Translations under genes and position numbers: made by a program
Shown here: positions 52,530 through 61,724 of the stretch, one piece after another
Position numbering within the stretch: position 1 is the stretch's first letter
How the letters are laid out: each line of letters opens with the position of its first letter
Assembly (NCBI GenBank): GCA_913030825.1
Contig: CAJWCU010000008.1
Location: forward strand, 1-64,000
DNA: 64,000 bases
Direction: 5' to 3'
Source: an uncultured Rhodospirillaceae bacterium
Lineage (GTDB): Bacteria; Pseudomonadota; Alphaproteobacteria; Rhodospirillales; Casp-alpha2
Notes under the pieces: generated by a model
What the model saw: only the letters and a program-made list of their open reading frames with translations
The model's database searches: none
Told to the model about the DNA's origin: nothing

Positions 52530-55079
52530 TCAGGCCCGTGAGTCGATAAAGGTCAACAGCCGTTCTAGATCGTCGTCGTCCATGTCCAGACAGGCATGGG
52601 TATGGGCATCGGTCTTGGCGACGATGGACGCGGCCAGCGTGCCGGCCCCCGGCAGGTCGATCGTAAAGGCATCGCCTTCTTTGACCTCCAGCCCGCGGTT
52701 CAGGATCACGCTGCCGCCCTTGGAAATGGCATGCAACATCGTGCTCTTGACCGTACCGCCGACGGTGACCTTGATTTCCATCCCCATCGGATGGGCGGTC
52801 GACCATTCCGGGTCCTGGCTGTCACGGATGATCTCGACCAGGCGTTCGTTCATATGATCGATGCCAGAGTTGACCTCACCCGCCGCTTCCAACTGCTGCT
52901 GCGCGGCTTCGCCCGATTGCCCGGCGACGTCCGTCACCTGGATGATGTTGGACGAGACCTCCTGCGTGCCGGCTGCGGCTTGCTCCACATTGCGGGCGAT
53001 TTCCTGGGTCGCCACGCCCTGCTGTTCGACCGCGGCGGCGACGGACGAGGCGATCTCGTTGATGTCGCCGATGGTCTGGGTGATGCCTTCGATCGCATGC
53101 ACCGAGTCCTGGGTCGCCGTCTGGATTCCGCCGATCTGCTTGCCGATCTCCTCGGTCGCCTTGGCGGTCTGGTTGGCCAGATTCTTGACCTCGGACGCCA
53201 CGACGGCGAAGCCCTTGCCGGCGTCTCCGGCACGGGCGGCCTCGATGGTGGCGTTCAGGGCCAGCAGGTTCGTCTGCTCGGCGATATCGGTGATCAAATC
53301 GACCACCTCGCCGATCTTATGTGCCGCCTCGGCTAGGCCCTGGATTTGGGCGTTGGTACGATCTGCATCCTCGGTCGCCTGCCGGGCGATCTGTGATGAC
53401 CGGCCGACCTGAGACGAGATCTCGTTGATCGAAGACGACAGTTCCTCGGCCGCACTGGCTACAGTCTGCACGTTGATGGTCGCCTCCTCGGCGGCACTGG
53501 CGACGGTCGTTGCCTGAACATGCGCCGCCTGTGACAGGTCCGACGCCGACCGGGCGGAAGTCTCCACCGTGCCGGCCCGTTCCTTGACCAGTTCGACGGC
53601 CTTGGCGACTTCTTCCTCCAACGCCGAATTGAGCGCCAGAACCTCGCTGCGCAGGCGGCGGCGGTTGCGGCGTTCTTCGTTGGACCGCTCCGCCGACATG
53701 CGCTGCACCTCCAGGGCGTTCTCCTTGAACACCTGGACCGTCCCGGCCATGGCCGCCAGTTCGTCGGAACCGTGGGTATCGACTTCGACCCCCAGATTGC
53801 CGTCGGCCAGCGCGACCATGTTGTCGGACAGTTGAACCAGCCGCGCGACCAGGCGGCGGACGATGAAGAAGTAGATGAAACCGAGCACCAGGAACGAGGC
53901 GACGGCCAGGAAGATGAGGAACTTCTTGTTCCGCTCCGCCGTTACGTCGGCAGCCGCGGCTTCCGACGACATTTCGGCTTCGGCGATGGTGACCTGCTCC
54001 GCGATCAACTCGCTGAACGACGAAGAAATCTGACGGGACTCGGCCATCAGGCTTTCGACTTCCTCCTGCACCAGAAGCTCGGTAAGACGCATATCGAACA
54101 CGTTGTTCTCACCTGCGCCGACGGCGACCAGTTTTCCAACGATCTTCGCCATCTCGGCCGACTGATCCGACTGGGCGATCAGCGACATGTTGTCTTCCAG
54201 AAGGGATTTGGCGCCGATGAAGCGCTCCTTGAGGGGCTGCATCCTCTCCGGCGCGGTTTCCGCCGCCGCGTTGCCCAACAAGCCGACCACCCGGTTGACT
54301 TCCGCCTTAACGTTCATCGCCGCGGTCAGGGGTTCCACCCCGCCTTCGACGAACTCCAGAACCGCCCCCGGCTGAGTAATATCGACGGCTTCGGCGCCCA
54401 AGGAGAGATTGAAGGCAACTTCGTCGGCGATCACCGACGTCATTGACGCCAGGGTCTCATGCATGATCCCGACGCTCTCCATGGCTTTGTGGCGGGCTTC
54501 GACAAGAGCGTTACGCTGTTCGACCTTATCCCCGACCTGTTGAAGCTTTTCCTTAAGCTGGCCGGCGCCGTCCCTGAGTTGCATGAGGACATCGTCGCTC
54601 ATATCCACGTTGGCGATGATCTGCTGAAACCGGTCGAAGCTGGTGTTGACCAAATCATCGACTTCCTGGCGCCCGAGCTGATCCTTGGCGGCGACCATTG
54701 CGGGCGCGATCGAGGTGATCCGCGCGACGGTCTCCGACAGGCGCAGCGCATTGGCCATCGCCGGCACCTTGCCGTGCGTTATGGTCGCCAACGTATTCGA
54801 CGTGGTGCTCATGGAATACCAGCCGACGGCGATGGCGGCGGCGGTGGTGGCGAAAATGACCAGCACGGAAAACAGCAATCGGGCCCCGATGCCCATGCCG
54901 CTTCGTCCCGTTGCGCCGGGGGCCGCGGATGCGGGCTCCGTCGCCTGATTGTCGGTCGCCTGATTGTCGAATGATTGGTGTTCGTCCGTTTCCGCCGCAG
55001 CGGTCTCAACCTCGTCGGCCGCTTCGGCAAGCGGCTCTCCCACCGTTTCGTCTTCGGCGGGATTTTCTTTGTCGTTCAT
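52530..55079 (-). CDS. Methyl-accepting chemotaxis protein with C-terminal PilZ-like domain
   Basis: An 849-residue chemoreceptor. It has an unusual acidic cytoplasmic lead of about 65 residues, TM1 (about 67-89), a long helical periplasmic sensor (about 90-385), TM2 (about 387-407), a HAMP domain and the signalling domain with the hairpin tip EIGEVVDLITDIAEQTNLLALNATIEAARAGDAGKGFAVVA. After it lies a 95-residue PilZ-like module. The RxxxR arginines and the Asp/Asn of DxSxxG are missing (HAISKGGSVIL), so c-di-GMP binding is doubtful. The start at 55079 was chosen because the hydrophilic lead begins there. Confidence 0.9.
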   Translation of the reverse strand: MNDKENPAEDETVGEPLAEAADEVETAAAETDEHQSFDNQATDNQATEPASAAPGATGRSGMGIGARLLFSVLVIFATTAAAIAVGWYSMSTTSNTLATITHGKVPAMANALRLSETVARITSIAPAMVAAKDQLGRQEVDDLVNTSFDRFQQIIANVDMSDDVLMQLRDGAGQLKEKLQQVGDKVEQRNALVEARHKAMESVGIMHETLASMTSVIADEVAFNLSLGAEAVDITQPGAVLEFVEGGVEPLTAAMNVKAEVNRVVGLLGNAAAETAPERMQPLKERFIGAKSLLEDNMSLIAQSDQSAEMAKIVGKLVAVGAGENNVFDMRLTELLVQEEVESLMAESRQISSSFSELIAEQVTIAEAEMSSEAAAADVTAERNKKFLIFLAVASFLVLGFIYFFIVRRLVARLVQLSDNMVALADGNLGVEVDTHGSDELAAMAGTVQVFKENALEVQRMSAERSNEERRNRRRLRSEVLALNSALEEEVAKAVELVKERAGTVETSARSASDLSQAAHVQATTVASAAEEATINVQTVASAAEELSSSINEISSQVGRSSQIARQATEDADRTNAQIQGLAEAAHKIGEVVDLITDIAEQTNLLALNATIEAARAGDAGKGFAVVASEVKNLANQTAKATEEIGKQIGGIQTATQDSVHAIEGITQTIGDINEIASSVAAAVEQQGVATQEIARNVEQAAAGTQEVSSNIIQVTDVAGQSGEAAQQQLEAAGEVNSGIDHMNERLVEIIRDSQDPEWSTAHPMGMEIKVTVGGTVKSTMLHAISKGGSVILNRGLEVKEGDAFTIDLPGAGTLAASIVAKTDAHTHACLDMDDDDLERLLTFIDSRA

Positions 55080-55398
55080 CGTCCCAGACCCTTTTCTTGG
55101 CTGTTTCCTCTGTCTAAACGGCGTCCGTCCCACCCGTTTTCCGGTAGGTTCGGGCCGCTTCCCCCAACTGGAGCACGTTATCCTATGCGATTGGCCTTTC
55201 GGCGTCAGAACCAATAGGACCAGAAAACAATCCGAAAAGCTCTGGGATCAATCACCTATTCCCCCGCCTGAAACCGGCGGATTAAAGGGAATTAGATGTG
55301 CACGATTGGATAATTTGCCCCCCAGCTGTCTCAGCACGGTCGCAAGCATACAAATTCCGGTCAATTGGAATCTAGCTATCCAAAAGGCGTATGTACGA
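55080..55398. other. Gene-free gap between the chemoreceptor and the amidotransferase
   Basis: This 319-base stretch is clearly AT-richer than its surroundings in its middle part. It must hold the promoter of the chemoreceptor gene. One short hairpin, CCGCC/GGCGG near 55264-55280, was seen. No -10/-35 pair could be assigned with confidence and no open frame has coding features. Confidence 0.5.
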
Positions 55399-56265
55399 TC
55401 AGGAGACTTTCACGTGATGCAGCCAGTTGTCGATTTCCCGGCAGCGGACCGCCGGATCGGCGACCACTTCGCCCACGCCCAGGCCGGCGGCCAAGGCTGC
55501 CACATCGGGTGCTGAGCGGTCGTCCGCCGCCCCGATACGGCGCATGCCGTCCGTCGCCGCCACCATCGTCTGGCGGTCGGGATAGATGCCTTGATCGACC
55601 ATATCGTCGCCGTACCGCCGGATCAGGCCCGCCATATGTTCCAGGGTAAATTCGGGATGGTACTGGACGCCCCAGAACTCGCCTTTGTCAAAGGTGAACC
55701 GGGCGGCCTGGATCGGGCTGTGGCGATTGGACGCCAGGACCTGGGCCCCAGGCGGCAAATGCGTGACTTCGTCATAGTGGATCGCCAGGGAGTCGAAAAC
55801 GGCCGGTTTACCGCCGAACAGCGGAAAGGTCCGGCCGTCATCGCTGATCTCGATATCGCGGCACAACCCGACCTCGCGCCCGTTGGGGCTGGGCGCCACG
55901 TCGCCGCCGGCGGCGACCACGGCGACCTGAAGGCCCCAGCAACTGCCCAACAGCGGCAGACCCGCGTGGAACACGGCCTTGATCAAATCGACCTGGCGTT
56001 GAACCTCCGGCGCGTTGCCAGACGCCCGCACGAACAGCCCCGATCCCCCCAGGATCGCACCATTGAAATCACCCAGCGCCACGCCGCCCGGCAGGTCCGC
56101 AGGCCCGTCGGCGGGGAACACGATATGGATGTCCGCGTCGGGTGCCGTGCGGCGGACGGCCGCGGCGTATTGTTCGGAATTGGTGCCCAGGCCGGCCTGC
56201 GCCATGGCTTGGTTGCCTGCCGCCGTGTTGCCTTCGATCAACAGGATACGAAGCGGCTCGGTCAT
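55399..56265 (-). CDS. Class I glutamine amidotransferase domain protein
   Basis: A 288-residue protein with a class I GATase fold: nucleophile Cys109 in GSCWGLQ, and the His-Glu pair in VQYHPEF. The length (core about 240 residues with a C-terminal helical extension) resembles GMP-synthase-like stand-alone amidotransferases, which act on gamma-glutamyl compounds such as those in polyamine or glutathione breakdown. Its synthase partner or substrate is not visible. It is downstream of a Sel1-repeat gene on the same strand with a 22-base gap. Confidence 0.85.
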   Translation of the reverse strand: MTEPLRILLIEGNTAAGNQAMAQAGLGTNSEQYAAAVRRTAPDADIHIVFPADGPADLPGGVALGDFNGAILGGSGLFVRASGNAPEVQRQVDLIKAVFHAGLPLLGSCWGLQVAVVAAGGDVAPSPNGREVGLCRDIEISDDGRTFPLFGGKPAVFDSLAIHYDEVTHLPPGAQVLASNRHSPIQAARFTFDKGEFWGVQYHPEFTLEHMAGLIRRYGDDMVDQGIYPDRQTMVAATDGMRRIGAADDRSAPDVAALAAGLGVGEVVADPAVRCREIDNWLHHVKVS

Positions 56266-56287
56266 GGCTGTGTCGCCCTTTTCGTTA

Positions 56288-57010
56288 TCATTGTTTCGTC
56301 CCGGACATTTCCCGCGCCATGCGTTCGGCCCGATTGATCTGCGTCCTGTTCAAGGTAACCATCAGCTTTTCCCGCTGGCCCTTGGGATCGAATTGCGGAT
56401 TGTGGTTTTTGATCTCGGCAGCATGGGGCAGCGCCAGGGTCAGCCACTTATATGCCTCGACCGCATCGCGTTTCACGCCCCATCCTTCGACGTACATGAT
56501 CCCGATCAGATATTGGGCTACCGGCTGCCCCTGATAGGCCGCCTTACGGTACAGATCGATGGCCCGGCCGTAATCGTTGGCCACGCCCAGCCCGTTGAAA
56601 TAGAGCTCGCCCAGCGCGAACTGAGCATCCTTGTCCCCCCCCGCCGTCGCCGCCACGCGGTACCATTCGGCGGCCTTGGCGAAATCCCGCGGCAGCCCCC
56701 GGCCGTTGGCGTAGGCCCAACCCATGGCGTACTGGCCGCGAACCGAGCCCTTGCCCGCCGCGTCACGAAACAAGGCAACGGCGCGATCGGGGTCGGCAAC
56801 GCGCGAGTCTCGGCGGACCATCAACCAGCCAAGATCGACCGCCGCGTTCAGATCCCCCGCCGCGACTGTTTTCTCCAGGCGGACGATCTCGCGTTTGAGG
56901 GCGGCCAATTCCGGGTCGTCCTCCTGCGCGGGCGCGCCGAAGAAGAACCAGGCCGCCCAACCGGAGCCCAGCAAGGCCGACAACAGGAGGATGTAAGCGA
57001 GAAAACGCAT
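56288..57010 (-). CDS. Sel1-repeat (SLR) protein, membrane-anchored
   Basis: A 240-residue protein with an N-terminal hydrophobic segment (residues about 3-25) that is a membrane anchor or signal, then a short coiled coil and about five Sel1-type repeats (AVALFRDAAGKGSVRGQYAMGWAYANG, AAEWYRVAATAGGDKDAQFALGELYFNG, AIDLYRKAAYQGQPVAQYLIGIMYVEG). Such proteins are periplasmic or membrane-bound scaffolds. No partner is known. It precedes the amidotransferase gene. Confidence 0.85.
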   Translation of the reverse strand: MRFLAYILLLSALLGSGWAAWFFFGAPAQEDDPELAALKREIVRLEKTVAAGDLNAAVDLGWLMVRRDSRVADPDRAVALFRDAAGKGSVRGQYAMGWAYANGRGLPRDFAKAAEWYRVAATAGGDKDAQFALGELYFNGLGVANDYGRAIDLYRKAAYQGQPVAQYLIGIMYVEGWGVKRDAVEAYKWLTLALPHAAEIKNHNPQFDPKGQREKLMVTLNRTQINRAERMAREMSGTKQ

Positions 57011-57103
57011 GGCGCCGCATTGAACGACGGCGACGGGCCCGAGGACAAGCGTCTCGTAAGCGGCTCGGGAAAATTTAAATGATCAAGGGGGCGCCCGGCG
57101 GCG

Positions 57104-57424
57104 TCAGCGCGGTTTTTCGCCGCCCTGACGAACGCGTTCCTGTTTGCCTTCGAACACCGGCTTGTCGTAGCAGGTGACCTCGCCCAACGTCCGATAGCAG
57201 TAGACGTTCATTTGCGGGACGACTTCGTCTTCTTCGCAATAGGTCAGGCCGCGTTCCTTGCGAACGGAGGAGCAATTCTTGCCGCTGGACAGGGAAATAA
57301 CGTGATCGCCCAATGTCTTATCCGTCGCAATGACGGAAACACCTTCGACGCCGACGGCGGCGGCGCACCCGGCGATCAATAGGCCAACGGCAAGCGTCGC
57401 GAGAATTCGTGTCATACCCTTCAT
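57104..57424 (-). CDS. Small lipoprotein, function unknown
   Basis: A 106-residue protein with a lipobox (LLIAGC, Cys at about residue 20) and a mature part with four more cysteines (NCSSV, LTYCEED, VYCYR, VTCYDK), which could form two disulfides in the periplasm. It resembles short uncharacterised alphaproteobacterial lipoproteins that have the segment GKNCSSVRKERGLTYC. The start at 57424 is the first Met of the signal peptide. It lies 93 bases beyond the Sel1 gene start and is read in the same direction. Confidence 0.7.
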   Translation of the reverse strand: MKGMTRILATLAVGLLIAGCAAAVGVEGVSVIATDKTLGDHVISLSSGKNCSSVRKERGLTYCEEDEVVPQMNVYCYRTLGEVTCYDKPVFEGKQERVRQGGEKPR

Positions 57425-57633
57425 GGGGCTCCTCACAGGCGAAAAGCGGCCGAATGGAACGCCGCCATTCCGCATCCTGCCCGATCATCGTTAAGGAGCC
57501 GTAAACCCGCCGGACGCATCAAGGGGCGTCTCACGGCAACATAGGCATCCCGCACCGCGCCCCACCAGTTGCTATCAAATGAAAAGGCCACTATTTTCCC
57601 CGCGAATTCAAACCGAACGTCGGGAGCCCCAGT

Positions 57634-58293
57634 GTGGCCGATCATACCGAAGACAGCCTAATCCGCGAAATCGACGAAGAGTTGCGCCAGGACCAGTTCC
57701 AAAAGGTCTGGAGCCGCTACGGCAAACTCATTCTCGGCGCCGCGGGGCTCTGCGTCGCCGCCGTCGCCGGCTACCAGTTCTGGCTCAAGCACGACCTGGA
57801 AACCCGCCACGCGCTGGGCGAACGTTTCGATCAGGCGCAACAGATGGCCGCCGGGGACAAAGCCGACGCCGCCGTCACTGCCTTCAAGAACCTGACCGAA
57901 GAAGGCGGCGGCTATGGCCTGCTCGCCCGGTTCCAGGAAGCGGCCCTGCTCGCCAAACAGGGCGATGCAGCGGGTGCGCTGGCCGTGTACGACGAAATTT
58001 CAAAGAACTCAGGCGCCACGAAGCTCTATCAGGAACTGGCGCAGTTGCTGGCGGCTGGGATCCAGGTCAATCAGCCGGACGCCGACGCAGCGGCCATTCA
58101 AAGCCGCCTCGCGCCGTTGACGGCGGCCGGGAACCCCTGGCGGTTCAGCGCGCAGGAATTAATGGCGGCATTGGCGCTAAAGGCCGGGGATACGGCCAAG
58201 GCGAAGGAAATCTATGGCGAACTTTCCAAGGATTCCGAAACGCCGGGCCGCATGCGCCAACGCGCAACGGAAATGTTAACGATATTGCGTTAA
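57634..58293 (+). CDS. YfgM/BamB-associated TPR-like membrane protein
   Basis: A 219-residue protein beginning with a GTG: a short cytoplasmic lead, one membrane segment (about residues 33-50, KLILGAAGLCVAAVAGYQFW), and a helical periplasmic TPR-like domain. This is the YfgM (DUF2133) pattern, and it precedes bamB as in many proteobacteria. YfgM binds SecYEG and links it to periplasmic chaperones. It is read in the same direction as bamB with a 54-base gap. Confidence 0.82.
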   Translation: MADHTEDSLIREIDEELRQDQFQKVWSRYGKLILGAAGLCVAAVAGYQFWLKHDLETRHALGERFDQAQQMAAGDKADAAVTAFKNLTEEGGGYGLLARFQEAALLAKQGDAAGALAVYDEISKNSGATKLYQELAQLLAAGIQVNQPDADAAAIQSRLAPLTAAGNPWRFSAQELMAALALKAGDTAKAKEIYGELSKDSETPGRMRQRATEMLTILR

Positions 58294-58347
58294 AAACCCC
58301 GCTGAATTAATCAGGACAAGACATCGGGGAACAGGGAAAAGACCGGA

Positions 58348-59760
58348 ATGGCTGCGCCGACGAACGGAATTCGCCCGCAACGGGGCGTTCTTGCCCATCC
58401 GGGACACGCCGGATACCCCCGCCGCCTGCGCGCGCGGGCCCTGTCCTGTGCCCTTGCCGTGACCTTGTCCGTCGCGGTCGGCGGGTGCACATATCTGCAG
58501 GATCTGTTTACCAAAGAGGACCCACCGCTCCCCGGAACGCGGATTTCTATCCTGTCCAATCAGCGCACCCTGGCCGCCGACCCGGACCTGGCGGGACATC
58601 AGATTTTGCTGCCGGCACCCTCGCCCAATCCCAATTGGCCGCAGCCGGGGGGCTATCCCAACCACGCCATGCATCACATTCAGGTACCGGAGAACATTTC
58701 CCTCGCCTGGGAGACCAGCATCGGCACCGGGAACGACGATGAATTGCGGTTCATGGGATCACCCGTGGTCGCGGACGGGCGGGTCTACGCCATGGATGCC
58801 GAATCCGAGGTGTCTTCCGTCGATCTGGAGACCGGTGAGCGTTATTGGGAGGTTCCCCTAGCACCCGAGGCAGAAGAAGATGACGGCCATATCTCCGGCG
58901 GCGTCGCCTATGAGAACGGGCGGGTTTTCGCCGCGACCGGTTTCGGCCACGTCATCGCGCTGGACGCCAAGACTGGCAAGGAACTGTGGCGCACGGTCCT
59001 GACCGGCCCCATGCGCGCCGCGCCGACCGTGCGCGGCGGGCGGGTGTTTGTGGTGACGTTGGACAACCGCTCCTTCGCCCTGGATGAAAAAACCGGCCAA
59101 CAACTGTGGGATCATTCGGGCATCACCGAGTCCGCGTCGCTGCTGGGTGCCGCCAGCCCCGCCGTCGATCAGGGCGTCGTCATCGTCCCCTATTCTTCCG
59201 GCGAACTGGTGGCGCTGCGCACGGAGAACGGCCGCCTGCTGTGGTCGGACTCGCTGGCTTCGCTGAAACGCTCGGACATCGTCTCGGCCCTGTCCCATAT
59301 TCGCGGCCGGCCGGTCATCGACCGGGGACGCGTCATCGCCGTCAGCCACTCCGGAATCATGGCCGCCTATGACCTGCGCACCGGACGGCGCATTTGGGAA
59401 CGCGATATCGGCGGCGTCGAAAGCCCCTGGGTTGCCGGCGAATACATTTACGTCCTGACCAACGACGCCGAAGTCGCCTGCGTCAGCCGCGATACGGGCG
59501 GTGTCTATTGGGTCCGCCCGCTGCCGCGCTTCGAAGACCCCGACGATCAGGAAGACCTGATCATCTGGACCGGCCCGATCCTGGCGTCCGACCGGCTGAT
59601 CATGGCGGGATCGCATGGTCTGGCCTGGGCACTGTCGCCCTACACGGGCCGCTTTATCGGTGAAGTCGAATTGCCGGACGGCATTTCCGTGCCGCCGGTG
59701 GTCGCCGACGGCCGCGTGATCTTCCTGTCCGACGACGCCGAACTGGTCGTCTACAAGTAA
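58348..59760 (+). CDS. bamB: Outer-membrane protein assembly factor BamB
   Basis: A 470-residue lipoprotein. The N-terminus is long (about 47 residues before the lipobox VAVGGC), after which the mature part is an eight-bladed beta-propeller of PQQ-like repeats (GRVYAMDAESEVSSVDLETGERYWEV, GKELWRTVL, TGQQLWDHSG and TGRRIWERDIGG). BamB is an accessory part of the Bam complex that folds outer-membrane proteins. It lies between the YfgM-like gene and der, the conserved order. Confidence 0.9.
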   Translation: MAAPTNGIRPQRGVLAHPGHAGYPRRLRARALSCALAVTLSVAVGGCTYLQDLFTKEDPPLPGTRISILSNQRTLAADPDLAGHQILLPAPSPNPNWPQPGGYPNHAMHHIQVPENISLAWETSIGTGNDDELRFMGSPVVADGRVYAMDAESEVSSVDLETGERYWEVPLAPEAEEDDGHISGGVAYENGRVFAATGFGHVIALDAKTGKELWRTVLTGPMRAAPTVRGGRVFVVTLDNRSFALDEKTGQQLWDHSGITESASLLGAASPAVDQGVVIVPYSSGELVALRTENGRLLWSDSLASLKRSDIVSALSHIRGRPVIDRGRVIAVSHSGIMAAYDLRTGRRIWERDIGGVESPWVAGEYIYVLTNDAEVACVSRDTGGVYWVRPLPRFEDPDDQEDLIIWTGPILASDRLIMAGSHGLAWALSPYTGRFIGEVELPDGISVPPVVADGRVIFLSDDAELVVYK

Positions 59761-59820
59761 CCCGACCCACTTAACCCATCTGCCGGACGTTCAAGGTCCG
59801 CAATCTGATTGGCCAAGGCC

Positions 59821-61266
59821 ATGCCCTTCACCATCGCCATCATCGGCCGCCCCAACGTCGGCAAGTCGACCATGTTCAACCGTCTGGTCGGCCGCCGCCT
59901 GGCGATCGTCGACGACACCCCCGGCGTGACCCGCGACCGCCGCGAAGGCGAAGGCCGCATCGGGCCGATGAAATTCCGCGTGATCGACACGGCGGGACTA
60001 GAAGACGTCACCGACGACAGCCTGGAAGCCCGCATGCGGGCCCAGACGGAACGCGCCCTGGACGAAGCCGACGTCGCCTTGATGGTGATCGACGCGCGGG
60101 CCGGGGTCACGCCGCTGGACCAATATTTCGTGCAATGGCTGCGCTCGCGCGGTACGCCGGCGATCCTGATCGCCAACAAATGCGAGGGCCGCGCCAGTCA
60201 GGGCGGTCTGATGGAAGCCTATTCCCTGGGCCTGGACGAGCCGGTGGTGTTTTCCGCCGAACACGGCCTCGGCCTGTCGGACCTGCACGACCGCCTGCAG
60301 CCCTATGCCGACGCCGTCGCCGCCGACGGCGCCGAGGACCTGATCGACGACGACGAATTCGCCGACCTGGCCGACGATGGCCTGGGCGACGTGGACGCGC
60401 TGGAATTGAACGAAGACGGCGAGTTGGAGATCGAAGACCTGCCCGAGCCAAAGGCCCTGCAACTGGCCATCGTCGGGCGCCCCAACGTCGGCAAGTCGAC
60501 GATGATCAACCGCCTGTTGGGCGAGGACCGCATGCTGACCGGCCCCGAAGCCGGGATCACCCGCGACGCGATCTCGGTCACCTGGAACCATGACGGCCGC
60601 GATTACCGGCTGATCGATACGGCGGGACTGCGACGCAAGGCGCGGGTCACGGAAAAGCTGGAATACCTCTCGACCCGCGACACCATGCGGGCCGTGCGCT
60701 TCGCCCATGTCGTGGTGTTGGTGCTGGACGCCGACGCGGTCCTGGAACGCCAGGACCTGACCATCGCGCGCCGGGTCATCGACGAAGGCCGGGCCCTGAT
60801 CATCGCCGTCAACAAATGGGATGCGGCCAAAGACCGGAACGAAACCATCGAACGGCTGAGCGACCGGTTGCAGACCAGCCTGCCGCAGGTACGGGGCATT
60901 CCGGTGATCACCCTGTCGGCGCTGACCGGCAAGGGCATGGACAAGCTGCTGCCCACGGTCAATGAAGCCTACGACACCTGGAACGCGCGGATCGGCACCG
61001 GCGACCTCAACCGCTGGCTCGGCGCCATGCAGGAAGCCCACCCGCCCCCCATCGGCAAGGGCGGCAAGCGCATCCGCCTGCGTTATGCGACGCAGGCCAA
61101 GACGCGGCCGCCGACTTTCGTGATTTTCTGTACGCGCGCCGTCGAATTGCCGGACAGCTATACCCGCTATCTGGTCAACGGCCTGCGTGACGATTTCGGG
61201 TTGGACGGTGTGCCGATCCGCCTGATCTACCGCAAGAGCGATAATCCATATGCCGACCGGCGCTAG
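59821..61266 (+). CDS. der: Ribosome-assembly GTPase Der (EngA)
   Basis: A 481-residue GTPase with two G domains: first P-loop GRPNVGKS at residues 9-16 and second GRPNVGKS at about 219-226, with DTAGLED and DTAGLRR switch-II motifs, and a C-terminal KH-like domain ending near [10 protein letters not shown]. The linker between the G domains (about residues 160-205) is markedly acidic, with many Asp and Glu. Der is essential for 50S subunit assembly. The ATG at 59821 gives the family start [11 protein letters not shown]; a TTG four codons upstream is an alternative. Confidence 0.94.
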   Translation: MPFTIAIIGRPNVGKSTMFNRLVGRRLAIVDDTPGVTRDRREGEGRIGPMKFRVIDTAGLEDVTDDSLEARMRAQTERALDEADVALMVIDARAGVTPLDQYFVQWLRSRGTPAILIANKCEGRASQGGLMEAYSLGLDEPVVFSAEHGLGLSDLHDRLQPYADAVAADGAEDLIDDDEFADLADDGLGDVDALELNEDGELEIEDLPEPKALQLAIVGRPNVGKSTMINRLLGEDRMLTGPEAGITRDAISVTWNHDGRDYRLIDTAGLRRKARVTEKLEYLSTRDTMRAVRFAHVVVLVLDADAVLERQDLTIARRVIDEGRALIIAVNKWDAAKDRNETIERLSDRLQTSLPQVRGIPVITLSALTGKGMDKLLPTVNEAYDTWNARIGTGDLNRWLGAMQEAHPPPIGKGGKRIRLRYATQAKTRPPTFVIFCTRAVELPDSYTRYLVNGLRDDFGLDGVPIRLIYRKSDNPYADRR

Positions 61267-61292
61267 GCCCTACGCCGACAAGCGGTAGGGCC
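61266..61292. other. Inverted repeat between convergent der and the ferritin-like gene
   Basis: Eight-base arms GGCCCTAC (61266-61273) and GTAGGGCC (61285-61292) form a hairpin just after the der stop. It reads alike on both strands and could act as a transcription barrier for both convergent genes, but no T-run follows on either side. Confidence 0.5.
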
Positions 61293-61315
61293 GCGCCGTC
61301 GATCAGGCGATCGGC

Positions 61316-61624
61316 TTATTCGTCGTGATCGTGGCCGTGATGGCCGGTGATCGGGCCTTCCTTGAACAGGTTTTCGCGGAGTTCCTTGTCGAAGGCCGGC
61401 ATCTTGCGCCGGATCCATTCCAGAACCATGGCCGCGTGTTCGATCTCTTCGTCCCGGTTGTGCTCGAGGATCGCCTTGAGTTCCGGGTCCTTGGTGGCAT
61501 CGACCCGCTGCTGATACCAGTCCACGGCCTCAAGCTCTTCCATCAGAGAGACGATGGCACGGTGCTTGTCCATCGTGTCTTCCGACAGTTTATCCAACGG
61601 TTCGTGGAAACCTTCGCTCGTCAT
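61316..61624 (-). CDS. Encapsulated-ferritin-like (EncFtn) protein without targeting tail
   Basis: A 102-residue two-helix protein that closely follows the EncFtn family of Rhodospirillum rubrum as recalled: HEPLDKLSEDT, HRAIVSLMEELEAVDWY, DPELKAILEHNRDEEIEHAAM. The ferroxidase ligands align as Glu29, Glu30, Glu32, Trp36, Tyr37, Glu60 and His63 (two lower than in R. rubrum). After GPIT the usual flexible linker and encapsulin-targeting peptide are missing; the protein ends in a nine-residue GHHGHDHDE tail. No encapsulin gene is in the window. It would oxidise ferrous iron, perhaps as a free oligomer. AAGGAG precedes the ATG on the minus strand. Confidence 0.85.
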   Translation of the reverse strand: MTSEGFHEPLDKLSEDTMDKHRAIVSLMEELEAVDWYQQRVDATKDPELKAILEHNRDEEIEHAAMVLEWIRRKMPAFDKELRENLFKEGPITGHHGHDHDE

Positions 61625-61638
61625 GGGAACTCCTTAAT

Positions 61639-61687
61639 ACAGATATTCTGTGGACATTTAAGATAATGGATACGCCGCAGGGATCAA
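61639..61687 (-). promoter_or_regulatory. Putative promoter and inverted repeat upstream of the EncFtn-like gene
   Basis: On the minus strand TTGATC (61687-61682) and TATCTT (61665-61660) are spaced by 16 bases. Just downstream lies an inverted repeat, ACAGA-ATA-TCTGT (61651-61639), which ends 15 bases before the start codon. A regulator bound there would cover the start of transcription. The assignment is tentative. Confidence 0.4.
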
Positions 61688-61724
61688 CGGACATGATCGG
61701 GATAATCCCGGCCCATCCGCCCTG

